A stretch of DNA of 20,470 nucleotides from JBIOWF01 sp044868295 (GTDB lineage: Bacteria; Actinomycetota; Actinomycetes; Streptosporangiales; Streptosporangiaceae). Position 1 is the first letter of the stretch, and every line of letters begins with the position of its first letter. The notes beneath the pieces are model-generated. The model did not search any database. It was given only the letters and a program-made list of their open reading frames with translations, and was not told the DNA's origin. A program made the position numbers and the translations under genes. Of the stretch, positions 1-8,340 are shown in pieces. The stretch spans positions 1 through 20,470 of the forward strand of contig JBIOWF010000291.1 in NCBI GenBank assembly GCA_044868295.1, in the 5' to 3' direction.

Positions 1-254
1 TGGCCACGGCCGCCGCGATTCCGGCAACGGCGGGCGCCGCGAGCGACGGCCGCCGCCGCCGGCGCACAGGGAGATCGTCATGGTGGCGGGGCGAGCGCAT
101 CGGTGTCCCTCGGGAGCTGGGTGGAGATCACGGCTCACTGCAGATTCAAGCAGACGATTCATCTCCAGGGGATTCCCCGCTCTTTACCTCGTTCCATTCG
201 GCGAATGGCCGTAATGTATGCCGTCTCGAAGTGCTCTTGACACAGGAGGAACGG
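1..254. other. Left-edge region without a supported gene
   Basis: All three plus-strand frames stay open for most of this stretch, but none gives a recognisable protein, and high GC alone explains the openness. On the minus strand a GTG at 65-67 would begin an arginine-rich, then alanine/valine-rich peptide running off the left edge. That resembles a signal peptide, but no Shine-Dalgarno sequence precedes it, so it is not called. The last 100 bases are less GC-rich and probably carry the leader and promoter of the hydrolase that starts at 255; no clean -35/-10 pair was found. Confidence 0.4.
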
Positions 255-1451
255 ATGGCACGGCCGGTGCACCGGTTGACCATGGCGGCGTTGGTCCTGG
301 CGGCGGTGACGACAGGCGCGCTACCCGCCACCCCGGCGGTGGCGGCCTCCCGCCACCTGGTCGGCACCTGGTCCGCCGCGAGCGACCGGCTGAACACCAC
401 CGTGGGGGACCAGACGATCCGGATGGTCGCGCGCACCAGCGTGGGCGGGTCCGGCCTGCGCATCCGCCTGTCCAACATCTTCGGCACCAAGGCGGTCAGG
501 TTCGAGCACGTCCATGTCGGCCTCCAGGCGTACGGCGCCGAGTTGCTCGCGAACACCAACCGGGCCGTGACGTTCAACGGCCGGAAATCGGTGACCGTCC
601 GGGCCGGAAAGGCGGTCTGGAGCGACCCCCTGCCCGGAAAGATCTCCGGCGGCCGGGATGTGGTCGTCAGCCTCTTCGTCCCCGGGATCGTCGAGAGGGC
701 GACCGGCCACGAGCGCGCGTACGCGACGACCTATCTGTCGGCCGCGGGCGACTACGCCGCCGACGAGACCGCGGACCAGTTCACCTACACCAGCAGCCAG
801 TGGTACTTCCTCGACCGCATCGCCGTGACCACGGCGTCCAGCGTCCGCTCTGTGGTGGCGCTCGGCGACTCCATCACCGACGGCGCCGGTCAGGACGCCG
901 ACGTCAACAGGCGCTGGACCGACTATCTCTACCGCAGGATCGCCCGCCTGCCCGCCGCCAAACGGGCGAGCGTGCTCAACGCCGGGATCGCCGGAAACCG
1001 CGTGCTCCACTACAACGTGGGACCGAGCGCCCTGCGGCGCTTCAAGCGGGATGTCCTCTCCCAGCCGGCCGTCCACTCCGTGGTGATCTTCGAAGGCATC
1101 AACGACATCTCCAAGGGCAACTACACCTCGGTGAAGCCGCTGATCAGCGCGTACAAGTCGATGATCAAGCAGGCGCACAAGAAGAAGCTGAAGGTGTTCG
1201 GCGGCACGCTCACGCCGTTCTACGGCTATTCGTCGTGGACCGAGGAGCGCGACGAGCTCCGGAACCGGGTCAACAAGTGGATCAGGACCAGCGGCGCGTT
1301 CGACGGCGTGATCGACTTCGACAAGGCGGTCCGTGACCGCGAGGCGCCCGAACAGCTCTCCGCCTCTTACGACTCCGGCGACCACCTGCACCTGAACGAC
1401 GCCGGGCGCCGCAAGCTCGCCTACACGGTACGGCTCACGCGCGTCCTCTGA
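255..1451 (+). CDS. Secreted SGNH/GDSL-family hydrolase (esterase/lipase-like)
   Basis: The product is 398 residues. The ATG at 255 is chosen over an upstream in-frame GTG at 231 because AGGAGGA at 244-250 sits just before it. An N-terminal hydrophobic stretch ending in an AVA-A site near residue 30 looks like a Sec signal peptide, so the enzyme is probably exported. A beta-rich region follows. The SGNH blocks come in order: ALGDSITDG with nucleophile Ser206, NAGIAGNR (Gly244, Asn248), EGIND (Asn283), and a terminal DHLH (Asp376, His379) completing the catalytic set. Family members hydrolyse ester bonds in lipids, acetylated sugars or other acyl substrates; the sequence does not tell which. 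It stands alone and ends just before a strong terminator hairpin. The family call is secure, the substrate unknown. Confidence 0.9.
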   Translation: MARPVHRLTMAALVLAAVTTGALPATPAVAASRHLVGTWSAASDRLNTTVGDQTIRMVARTSVGGSGLRIRLSNIFGTKAVRFEHVHVGLQAYGAELLANTNRAVTFNGRKSVTVRAGKAVWSDPLPGKISGGRDVVVSLFVPGIVERATGHERAYATTYLSAAGDYAADETADQFTYTSSQWYFLDRIAVTTASSVRSVVALGDSITDGAGQDADVNRRWTDYLYRRIARLPAAKRASVLNAGIAGNRVLHYNVGPSALRRFKRDVLSQPAVHSVVIFEGINDISKGNYTSVKPLISAYKSMIKQAHKKKLKVFGGTLTPFYGYSSWTEERDELRNRVNKWIRTSGAFDGVIDFDKAVRDREAPEQLSASYDSGDHLHLNDAGRRKLAYTVRLTRVL

Positions 1452-1508
1452 TCGCTTCGCGCCCCGCGCGGAACGGCAGGGCATCACGGTCCAGCGCGTC
1501 ACCACAAT

Positions 1509-1531
1509 GACCCGCGGTTCTCTCGCGGGTC
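1509..1531 (+). terminator. Hairpin terminator after the SGNH hydrolase
   Basis: A perfect 8-bp GC-rich stem (GACCCGCG at 1509-1516, CGCGGGTC at 1524-1531) closes a 7-nt loop about 57 bases after the hydrolase stop codon. There is no strong T-tract, which is common for terminators in high-GC actinomycetes. Confidence 0.6.
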
Positions 1532-1648
1532 TCCGAATTCAGCCGGGGCGGCGGCGCCTACATCACCGGCCAGACGATCTGCGTGCGCTCCCCCGCCTCG
1601 GCACCGCGGGGCCGCGTTCGCTCCATCGGTTTCGGGTCGGGCGCCTGA
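1532..1648 (+). pseudogene. Relic of a short-chain dehydrogenase C-terminus
   Basis: In the frame ending at TGA 1646-1648 the translation includes GAYITGQTICV at 1553-1585. This matches the well-known C-terminal strand of SDR-family oxidoreductases (YITGQ followed by a valine and usually DGG). The normal DGG is replaced by an unrelated arginine/serine-rich tail. The frame is blocked upstream by TGA at 1508-1510 and has no plausible start. Only the last few percent of an SDR is present, directly behind the hydrolase terminator, so this looks like the scar of a deletion. A chance match is possible but the motif is long and specific. Confidence 0.45.
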
Positions 1649-1698
1649 CGGCACGGCCCTTCCAGTAAACCCGACATTCCAGGTAGCCTGTCCAGCAA

Positions 1699-1728
1699 TT
1701 GCGGTCGGGCATAGATATGCAGTTTAAT
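1699..1728 (+). promoter_or_regulatory. Predicted promoter of the ECF operon with an internal palindrome
   Basis: TTGCGG at 1699-1704 and TTTAAT at 1723-1728 are separated by 18 bases and form a plausible vegetative promoter 33 bases upstream of the GTG start at 1761. The spacer contains GCATAGATATGC (1709-1720), an inverted repeat with 5-bp arms. Its position between -35 and -10 is where a repressor would block RNA polymerase. The regulator is not identified. Confidence 0.4.
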
Positions 1729-1760
1729 GCTGATCACAAAGTTCGGACAGGAGTGACGCT

Positions 1761-3473
1761 GTGACGCCGCTGATCGATGTGCGGGACGTCTCGGTGTCCT
1801 ATGCGACGACCGGGCAGGCCGCCCTCAAGGATGTGCGCCTGACCATCCGGCCGGGCGACTTCACGCTGGTCGCGGGGCCGTCCGGATGCGGCAAGTCGAC
1901 CCTGTTGCGGCTCCTCAACGGGCTGATCCCGCATTCTTACCGGGCGCGGGTCGAGGGCGAGGTACTGGTCGGCGGACGACCGGTGGCCGGGCAGACGATC
2001 CGCGAGGTCTCCTCGGTCGTGGGCACCTTGTTGCAGGACCCGCACCGGCAGATCGTCGGCACGACGGTTACCTCCGAGATCGCCTTCGGGCCGGAGAACC
2101 TGGGACTGCCGCGGGCGGAGGTCCGGCGGCGCATCGACGAGGTCGCGGAGCGGGTCGGGATCCGCCACCTGCTCGACCGGCCGACGGCCCAGCTGAGCGG
2201 CGGCGAGCTGCAGATGGTCGCGTTCGCGGGCGTGCTGGTGATGCGCCCGCGCGTCGTGATCGTGGACGAGCCGCTCGCCAACCTCGATCCGTCGGCGAGC
2301 CTGCGCCTCCTGCGCGAGTTACGGCGGTTCGTGGACGACGGCGGAGCCGCGGTGGTCGTCGAGCACCGCGTGGAGGAGATCCTCGAATTCGGCCCCCGCG
2401 AGGTCCTCTACCTGACAGGCGGAAAACCCGGCTACTACGGCGACGTGGCGGGCTTCCTGCGGATCGCCCCGGTCGGCCACGTGAAGCTTCCCTTCGAGAC
2501 GCTGCTGGCCCGCGCCGGGGATCTCCCGGAACCACCCACGGCCTGGACGCATCGCCCTCCGAACGAACTCCCCTCAGGCGCGGCGAGGATCCGGGACTCT
2601 CACGAGCTCCCCGCACAGGCCCGGGAGACGCAGGGAGCCGGTCCCGCCGGAGGGTCGCCGTACCGGCTGGCCTATCAGGGGACGGATCTCGGGTATCCGG
2701 GCCGCACGGTGCTCAAGGACGTCGGCCTGCGGCTGGGGGCTCGGGAGCGGGTGGCCGTGCTCGGGCCCAACGGAGCCGGCAAGTCCACGCTGCTGCGGGC
2801 CGCCGTCCGGCTCATCGAGCCCCTGCGCGGCACGGTCCTCGTGGACGGCACGCCGATCGCCGAGCGGTCGATCCTGAGCCTGGCCACGACCTTCGGGTAC
2901 GTCTTCCAGAACCCGGGACAGGCCCTGTTCTCGGCGACCGTCGCCGACGAGCTCGCGTTCGGCCCGCGCAATCTCGGGTGGGGCCGGGAGGAGATCGACC
3001 AGGCGTCGACCGAGGCGTTGCAGGCCGTACTGCTGGACGGGGAGAAGGACATCCTCACCCGGCCGCCGCGCACGCTGTCCCACGGCCAGCAGCGGCGGCT
3101 CACGGTCGCCCTCGCCCTGGCCATGCGGCCCAGGACGCTGATCCTGGACGAGCCCACGGCGGGGCAGGACCTGTTCACGACCAACGCGTTCATGAGCCAC
3201 GTCCTCGCCGCGACCGAGAGCGTCTACTTCATCACCCATGACGTCGACCTGGCCCTGACGGCGGCCGACCGGATCGTCGTGATCGACGGCGGCCGGGTGA
3301 CCGCGGACGCCTCTCCGGCGGAGATCGCCCATCGGACCGACCTCTGGGACCGGCTCAGGGAGACCAGTCTGGTCCGGGCCGTCCGTGGCCGCCTGCCTCC
3401 GGCCGGGCCGATCCCCCATCCCTTCGACCTCGCCCGCACCCCCCACGACAAGGAAGGGACCATCCCCCCATGA
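1761..3473 (+). CDS. ECF transporter ATPase, two ABC domains fused
   Basis: The product is 570 residues, with GTG start and AGGAG at 1749-1753. It carries two complete ABC ATPase domains in one chain, equivalent to the separate EcfA1 and EcfA2 of other systems and to the fused arrangement of YkoD-type proteins. Domain 1 has Walker A GPSGCGKS (39-46), signature LSGGE (145-149) and Walker B ending DE (169-170). Domain 2 has Walker A GPNGAGKS (335-342), signature LSHGQ (439-443), Walker B DE (463-464) and the switch histidine His493. A charged linker (about 240-300) joins them. It should power uptake by the membrane subunits encoded next; its TGA overlaps the S-component ATG by four bases. Leu187 is a TTA codon. 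Confidence 0.9.
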   Translation: MTPLIDVRDVSVSYATTGQAALKDVRLTIRPGDFTLVAGPSGCGKSTLLRLLNGLIPHSYRARVEGEVLVGGRPVAGQTIREVSSVVGTLLQDPHRQIVGTTVTSEIAFGPENLGLPRAEVRRRIDEVAERVGIRHLLDRPTAQLSGGELQMVAFAGVLVMRPRVVIVDEPLANLDPSASLRLLRELRRFVDDGGAAVVVEHRVEEILEFGPREVLYLTGGKPGYYGDVAGFLRIAPVGHVKLPFETLLARAGDLPEPPTAWTHRPPNELPSGAARIRDSHELPAQARETQGAGPAGGSPYRLAYQGTDLGYPGRTVLKDVGLRLGARERVAVLGPNGAGKSTLLRAAVRLIEPLRGTVLVDGTPIAERSILSLATTFGYVFQNPGQALFSATVADELAFGPRNLGWGREEIDQASTEALQAVLLDGEKDILTRPPRTLSHGQQRRLTVALALAMRPRTLILDEPTAGQDLFTTNAFMSHVLAATESVYFITHDVDLALTAADRIVVIDGGRVTADASPAEIAHRTDLWDRLRETSLVRAVRGRLPPAGPIPHPFDLARTPHDKEGTIPP

Positions 3474-4033
3474 GTTCACCGTCCCCCCAGTTGAAGAGTT
3501 CCGCCTGGACGATCAACTCCAGGACCGTCGTGTTCGGAGCCGTCGGCGCCGCGCTCTACGCGGTCATCGGCCTGTTCAGCTTCATCGTCCCGGGCACGCA
3601 GAGTGTGGCCATCCGGCCCGCGTTCGCGCTGGTGCCGTTCATCGGCAAGCGGTTCGGCGTGATCGCCGGCTTCTTCGCGGGCTTCGTCGGCAACGCGGTC
3701 ATCGACCTGATCCAGGGAGGCGGCCTGGCCTGGTGGAACTGGAGCGTCGCGAACGGCCTTGTCGGCGCCGCGGCCGCGTTGATCTTCGCGGCCATCCCGC
3801 CGATCGCCAACGAGGCGGTACGCATCGTGGTCACCGCCATCGGAGCGGTGGTCGCCACGGCGATCGGCATGTTCTTCGTCATCACCGACATCTGGCTCCA
3901 GGGGATCGACTTCAACACGTTCCTCACGGCCAACTACGCGCCGGCGCTGCTCGCCAACGGCCTCGCGGTGGTCATCCTGACCCCCGCGCTCGACGCGATC
4001 TGGGAGCCGCTCTCCACGCGAGCCGGGCGGTAA
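3470..4033 (+). CDS. ECF transporter S component (substrate-binding membrane subunit)
   Basis: The product is 187 residues, almost all membrane-embedded, with about six hydrophobic helices (roughly 20-40, 47-60, 63-82, 92-112, 116-138, 155-176). This is the size and topology of an ECF S component. The first helix has alanines spaced like the AxxxA contact motif used to dock on EcfT (22-30 region). An IRPAFALVPFIG stretch followed by a glycine- and tryptophan-rich loop (GGGLAWWNW, 83-91) resembles S components of unassigned vitamin- or precursor-type specificity. AAGGAAGG at 3450-3457 serves the start, which overlaps the ATPase stop (ATGA). The ligand cannot be read from sequence. The co-encoded deaminase-like enzyme suggests an amino-purine-like or related heterocyclic ligand, which is inference. 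Confidence 0.8.
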   Translation: MSSPSPQLKSSAWTINSRTVVFGAVGAALYAVIGLFSFIVPGTQSVAIRPAFALVPFIGKRFGVIAGFFAGFVGNAVIDLIQGGGLAWWNWSVANGLVGAAAALIFAAIPPIANEAVRIVVTAIGAVVATAIGMFFVITDIWLQGIDFNTFLTANYAPALLANGLAVVILTPALDAIWEPLSTRAGR

Positions 4034-4039
4034 CCAGAG

Positions 4040-4855
4040 GTGGATGTCACGCCACGCTATCTGGGCGCGGGATCCTTCCTCGGCCGTCGCGACCCGCGTG
4101 TGCTGCTGATCGTTCCCGCGCTCTACCTGGTGGCCGTGGCGGGTATCGACGACCTTCGGGGCGTGCTCGCGTGCGCCGCGATCGCCGCCGTCTACTACCG
4201 CGCCGCGGGCATCCCGTGGCGCGGCGTCCGGGCCAACTGGCTGTTCATGCTGACCTTCACGACGAGCCTGGTCCTGCTGAACACCATCCTCACCGACGCG
4301 GACACCCGGGTCGGTGGGGAGACCCTCTTCACGATCCCGGTCGCCGGCACCGGCGTCACCTGGACGTCTCTCTCCTACGCGGCCACCCTTTTCGTGCGCT
4401 ATGTCTCCCTGGCCATGGTCAGCTTCCCGGTCGCGTTCAACGTCCGCCCCTCCGATCTCGGGGTGGCCTTCGCCCGGCTGGGCCTGTCCCAGCGGCTCGC
4501 CTACGGCGTCGACCTGACGTTCCGGTTCCTGCCGTCCACGTGGGCGAGCGTGCAGGACACGATCGACGCGCAGCGGGTGCGCGGCTACGAGCACAGCCGC
4601 AGCCGCAACCCGGTCAGGAAGCTGCTGTCACTGCGGCCCGTGGTCATCCCGGTGACGGTCAACGCGCTGCTCGACGCCGAGGACACCGCCAACGCGATGG
4701 ATCTGCGCGGCTTCGGGGACAAGCACCGGACGTGGATGCGTGAGCTGGCGTTCGGCCGTGCGGACTATCTCGTCCTGGCGGGCTTCGCGGCGCTCGCCGT
4801 CCTGATGATCATCGCGAAGGTCTACGGACTGACCGGACAGGTATGGGTGCCCTGA
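4040..4855 (+). CDS. ecfT: ECF transporter transmembrane coupling subunit EcfT
   Basis: The product is 271 residues with a GTG start six bases after the S-component stop. Several hydrophobic helices occupy the N-terminal two thirds and one more ends the protein (about 245-265). Between them lies the polar coupling region with the two short arginine motifs typical of EcfT: RVRG (Arg181) and DLRG (Arg223), versions of the Ala-Arg-Gly motifs that contact the two ATPase domains. It forms the scaffold between ATPase and S component. Its last 13 bases overlap the amidohydrolase start, so the two genes are probably translationally coupled. The Shine-Dalgarno sequence for this GTG is weak (GGGCGG at 4025-4030), consistent with coupling to the gene before. 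Confidence 0.85.
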   Translation: MDVTPRYLGAGSFLGRRDPRVLLIVPALYLVAVAGIDDLRGVLACAAIAAVYYRAAGIPWRGVRANWLFMLTFTTSLVLLNTILTDADTRVGGETLFTIPVAGTGVTWTSLSYAATLFVRYVSLAMVSFPVAFNVRPSDLGVAFARLGLSQRLAYGVDLTFRFLPSTWASVQDTIDAQRVRGYEHSRSRNPVRKLLSLRPVVIPVTVNALLDAEDTANAMDLRGFGDKHRTWMRELAFGRADYLVLAGFAALAVLMIIAKVYGLTGQVWVP

Positions 4856-6243
4856 TCCATTCGGCGCCGCTGGTCCTGCCGGTCAGCGAGCCGCCGATCC
4901 ATGACGGGGCGATGGCCGTACGGGGCGACAGGGTGCTGCTGGTGGGCCCACGACGTCAGGTGCGACGGGCCTATCCCGGAGCCAGTGAGGTGCGGTGGGC
5001 CGGGACGGTCGTTCCCGGGCTGGTCAACGCGCACACCCATCTGCAGTACACGCGCATGGCCGAGGTCGGGCGACGCGCGTACGGGACGTTCGAGGAGTGG
5101 TCAGGCGCGTTCGACGCGGTCTACTTCGGGATGGGCGGCGGGTCCCCGCCCCGGGCGATCGACCATCGACCGTCCGGTCCCGCCGCCGGCGTGCCGAGTT
5201 TCGACTGGCGGGCCAGCGCTCTCGAGGGCGCGCGGGAATGCCTGCGCCACGGGGTCACGGCGGTCGCCGACGTCGTCACCGACATCGAGGCCGTTCCGGC
5301 GCTCGCCGAGACGGGCCTGCGCGGTGTCTCCTATCTGGAGGTCCTCGGCGACACCGACGAGGAGTGGAACGCGACCGGCCGGGATCGGCTGATCACCGCC
5401 ATTCGCGAGGTGGACCATCCCGGGCCGATCGGGATCTCTCCGCACGCCCCGTACACGCTCGACACCGGCGTCCTGGAGGATCTGGCGATCCTCGCCAGGA
5501 CGTTCGGCCTGCGCCAGCACATCCATCTGGCCGAGTCCGCGCACGAGCGGGAGTACACGGTCTCCGGCACCGGACCGCTCGCGAAGATGGTCCGGGATCT
5601 GGGGTTCGACTTCACGATCCTGCGTGAGGGAGGCTCCGGGCTCGGGCCAGTGCGGTTCCTGGACGCGCTGGGCGCCCTCGGGCCGCACTGTCACGTCGCT
5701 CACGGCGTCCACCTGGACTCCGGCGACCGGCGGTTGCTCCGCCGCCGGGGCACGAGCGTCGCGCTGTGCCCCCGCTCCAACCACACGATCGGGCGGGGCG
5801 GGCCGGACGTGGCCGCGCTCCTGTCCGACGGCAACCCGATCTGCATCGGCACCGACTCGCTGGCCTCGGCCCCCTCGCTCGATCTCCTTGAGGACCTCCG
5901 GGCCGTGAAGGCTCTGGCCGTACGGCAGGGCTTCCGGGGCGGGGATCTGGACGCGAGGCTGCTTGAGGCCGCGACGCTCGGCGGTGCTCGGGCCATGGGC
6001 CTCGCCACCGGGCCGGGTCGCATCGGCTCCCTGGGGGCTGGCGGCCGAGCCGACTTCGCGGTCTTCGACGCGGCCACAGGCGTGCCGTACGGCGATCTGC
6101 TCGAAGAGGGCCGATGCGTCGCGACGGTCCTCGGCGGGCGGGTCGCCTGGAGCCGCGATCATGAAGGCCCGGCCCCCATGGGGACGGGTTCGACCACTGA
6201 TCCTTTGAAATCCGTCAACACTTGTCGAACCGCGAGTCCCTAA
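4843..6243 (+). CDS. Amidohydrolase, nucleoside/aminofutalosine-deaminase type
   Basis: The product is 466 residues and cytosolic. It shows the metal and catalytic landmarks of the cyclic-deaminase branch of the amidohydrolase superfamily: HTH (64-66), HIHLAES with His228 and Glu231, VAHGVHL with His287, a CPRSNH segment, and GTDS with Asp338. The closing GxxADFAVFD strand is typical of this branch. Relatives include MtaD (methylthioadenosine/S-adenosylhomocysteine deaminases), TrzN-type hydrolases and the 6-aminodeoxyfutalosine deaminases of actinobacterial menaquinone synthesis. The exact substrate is open. It overlaps EcfT by 13 bases, so it belongs to the transporter operon and probably processes the imported molecule. 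The last roughly 30 residues look unstructured. Confidence 0.8.
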   Translation: MGALIHSAPLVLPVSEPPIHDGAMAVRGDRVLLVGPRRQVRRAYPGASEVRWAGTVVPGLVNAHTHLQYTRMAEVGRRAYGTFEEWSGAFDAVYFGMGGGSPPRAIDHRPSGPAAGVPSFDWRASALEGARECLRHGVTAVADVVTDIEAVPALAETGLRGVSYLEVLGDTDEEWNATGRDRLITAIREVDHPGPIGISPHAPYTLDTGVLEDLAILARTFGLRQHIHLAESAHEREYTVSGTGPLAKMVRDLGFDFTILREGGSGLGPVRFLDALGALGPHCHVAHGVHLDSGDRRLLRRRGTSVALCPRSNHTIGRGGPDVAALLSDGNPICIGTDSLASAPSLDLLEDLRAVKALAVRQGFRGGDLDARLLEAATLGGARAMGLATGPGRIGSLGAGGRADFAVFDAATGVPYGDLLEEGRCVATVLGGRVAWSRDHEGPAPMGTGSTTDPLKSVNTCRTASP

Positions 6244-6316
6244 TGACGCGCGATGCTAACCTCGCACCACCATTACGGCATATATACGGATATGAACACC
6301 ACGTTAGGCGCGTGAG

Positions 6317-8275
6317 ATGGCCTCCAAGAATCGAACAATTCGGTTCAAGCTCTACTCGCTGCTCAGCCTGCCCATCGTTGCGCTGATCGCGTTGTGGACG
6401 TTCGTCACCGGTCACCTCGTCGGGGACGCGTTCGACATGTTGCGTGCCGACGCCATGCACACCTACGTCGCCAACCCGATAGCGGACCTGAGCATCCGGC
6501 TGCGGCACGAGCGCGTGCTCTCCGCCGTCCTCGTTAGCTCCCAGCAGTGGAGCGACACCCAGCTCGACTCGGCCCGCAGGGAGACCGACCAGGCGCTGCA
6601 GGCGTTCAAGGCGAAGAGCTCCGACATGTCCGCCCGCAGCGCGACCCCGCAGAGCGTGGCCGGCCACCTCGACGCGCTCTACCGGGAACTGGGCGACCTG
6701 ACGGGAATCCGCGCCGCGGTCGACGCGCGGAAGACGAACCGGCTGGAAACGGTCCAGGCCTACGACAGGCTGCAGGACTCCATTTTGGGCATCAAAGACG
6801 AGCTGACTCTGCTGCCCGACGTCGAGCTCCACGTGCAGTACGCACAGCTGCAGAAGATCAGCCAAGCCCGTGAGATCATGTCACGCGAGGAGGCGCTGCT
6901 GGCCGGCGCTGTCCTCCAGGCGCGGACCACCCCCGAGGAGCACGACGCCTTCGCCGCGCTCGTCGCCCAGCGCCGCCTCCTCTGGGATCAGGGTCTGCTG
7001 GTGCTGGACAAGGAGCTCCGAGCGCCGTACGACGAGCTCGAGAAGTCGGCCACCTACAAGAAGGTCACCTTTCTGGAGGACCAGGTCGTGTCCCGGTCGA
7101 GGGACGTGAGCTACCTCGACCAGACGACGGCGAACTGGCGTATCTTCGCCGACGATCTGGGCCAGAGCATGGACAAGCTCGACGTGGCCCAGGGGAATCT
7201 GCTGAACGAGAGGACCGCCCCGCAGGCCAGAGGAGTCATCACGGAGATCGGCGTCGCGGGTGGCGCCGGTCTGCTCGCCATCCTGGTCGCCGTCATCCTG
7301 TCGGCCCGGCTCGGGCGCGGCCTGGCCATGGAGCTCGCCACACTGCGCAGCACGGCGCTGGAGCTGGCCAACGACCGGCTGCCGAACGTCGTCCGCAAGC
7401 TGGGCAAGGGCGAGGTGGTCGACGTGAACGCCGAAGCGCCGCCGATCGCCGCCACCGGCACGACCCTGGAGGTCCGCGACCTCAGTGACTCCTTCTCCAG
7501 CGTGCAGCGGACCGCGATCGAGGCGGCGGTCCGTCAGGCGCAGATGCGCCAGGGCGTCAGCACCGTCTTCCGCAACCTGGCCAGGCGCAACCAGTCGCTG
7601 CTGCACCGCCAGCTCGCCCAGCTCGACGGCATGCAGCGCAAGGCCACCGAGCCGGAGGTCCTGGAGGACCTGTTCCGCCTGGACCATCTGACCACGCGCA
7701 TGCGCCGCCAGGCCGAAGGCCTGATCATCCTGTCGGGCGCCGCGGCCGGCCGGGCCTGGCGCAAGCCCGTGCCCTTCCTGGACGTCGTGCGCGGCGCGGT
7801 GGCCGAGGTGGAGGACTACACGCGGGTCACCGTGCTGCCGATGCCGAACGCCGCGCTCACCGGCTCGGCGGTCGCCGACATCATCCACCTGCTCGCCGAG
7901 CTGGTGGAGAACGCGACGACCTTCTCCCCGCCGAACACGAAGGTGACCGTCCGGGGTGGCGTCGTCGGCCGCGGCTACGCCGTCGAGGTCGAGGATCGCG
8001 GGCTCGGTCTCAGTGAGGCCGACCGTGCCGACATCAACGCCCGCCTGGAGGACCCTCCGGAGTTCGACCTGGCCGACAGCGACCGGCTGGGCCTGTTCGT
8101 GGTCGGCCAGCTCGCCGTACGGCACAACATCAAGGTGTCGGTGCACCGCTCGCCCTACGGCGGCACGACGGCCGTGGTGCTCATCCCCCGCTCGCTCATC
8201 GTCGAGTCCGTGTCCACCCAGGCCGCGGGAGCCGTGCCGGCCCAGGCCATTCCCGCTCTGGAGAAGCGCGACTGA
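6317..8275 (+). CDS. Sensor histidine kinase with nitrate/nitrite-sensing-type domain (conservon CvnA-like)
   Basis: The product is 652 residues. One helix near 12-32 and a second near 306-330 flank a helical extracytoplasmic region of about 275 residues that resembles NIT sensing domains. After a HAMP-like linker comes a helical dimerisation segment with His430 in SLLHRQLAQLD, then an HATPase domain: N box LVENATTFS (Asn532), G1 DRGLG (560-564), a G2 region ending GLFVVGQLA, and a GGTT strand. This is the layout of CvnA kinases of Streptomyces conservons. The usual conservon partners (roadblock protein, DUF742 protein, small GTPase) and a response regulator are absent. The ATG has only a weak Shine-Dalgarno sequence. 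The 73-base gap before it is AT-rich (6275-6296) and may hold a promoter, though no clean pair is seen. Confidence 0.85.
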   Translation: MASKNRTIRFKLYSLLSLPIVALIALWTFVTGHLVGDAFDMLRADAMHTYVANPIADLSIRLRHERVLSAVLVSSQQWSDTQLDSARRETDQALQAFKAKSSDMSARSATPQSVAGHLDALYRELGDLTGIRAAVDARKTNRLETVQAYDRLQDSILGIKDELTLLPDVELHVQYAQLQKISQAREIMSREEALLAGAVLQARTTPEEHDAFAALVAQRRLLWDQGLLVLDKELRAPYDELEKSATYKKVTFLEDQVVSRSRDVSYLDQTTANWRIFADDLGQSMDKLDVAQGNLLNERTAPQARGVITEIGVAGGAGLLAILVAVILSARLGRGLAMELATLRSTALELANDRLPNVVRKLGKGEVVDVNAEAPPIAATGTTLEVRDLSDSFSSVQRTAIEAAVRQAQMRQGVSTVFRNLARRNQSLLHRQLAQLDGMQRKATEPEVLEDLFRLDHLTTRMRRQAEGLIILSGAAAGRAWRKPVPFLDVVRGAVAEVEDYTRVTVLPMPNAALTGSAVADIIHLLAELVENATTFSPPNTKVTVRGGVVGRGYAVEVEDRGLGLSEADRADINARLEDPPEFDLADSDRLGLFVVGQLAVRHNIKVSVHRSPYGGTTAVVLIPRSLIVESVSTQAAGAVPAQAIPALEKRD

Positions 8276-8327
8276 TCCTCACCGGATCGATCCCTCGACG
8301 GGCTATGGCGGACGGCACCCCGATCAG

Positions 8328-8333
8328 TACGGT
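8328..8333 (+). promoter_or_regulatory. Possible -10 element for a leaderless kinase transcript
   Basis: TACGGT fits the TAnnnT -10 consensus and lies seven bases before the ATG at 8341, the spacing expected for a leaderless mRNA. No convincing -35 is present, so this is weak. It is mentioned because the ATG has no Shine-Dalgarno sequence. Confidence 0.2.
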
Positions 8334-8340
8334 ATGTCGC

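Noticed and set aside
218..1336. Plus-strand frame overlapping the SGNH hydrolase
   Set aside because: The hydrolase frame holds the full catalytic set, signal peptide and ribosome site; this alternative is Arg/Pro-rich noise.
6186..6205. GGTTCGACC resembling a tRNA T-arm
   Set aside because: It lies inside the amidohydrolase coding end and no acceptor stem or anticodon arm can be built around it.
8305..8340. Upstream ATG for the receptor kinase
   Set aside because: Adds 12 residues with no family resemblance and no better ribosome site than the ATG at 8341; kept only as an alternative.
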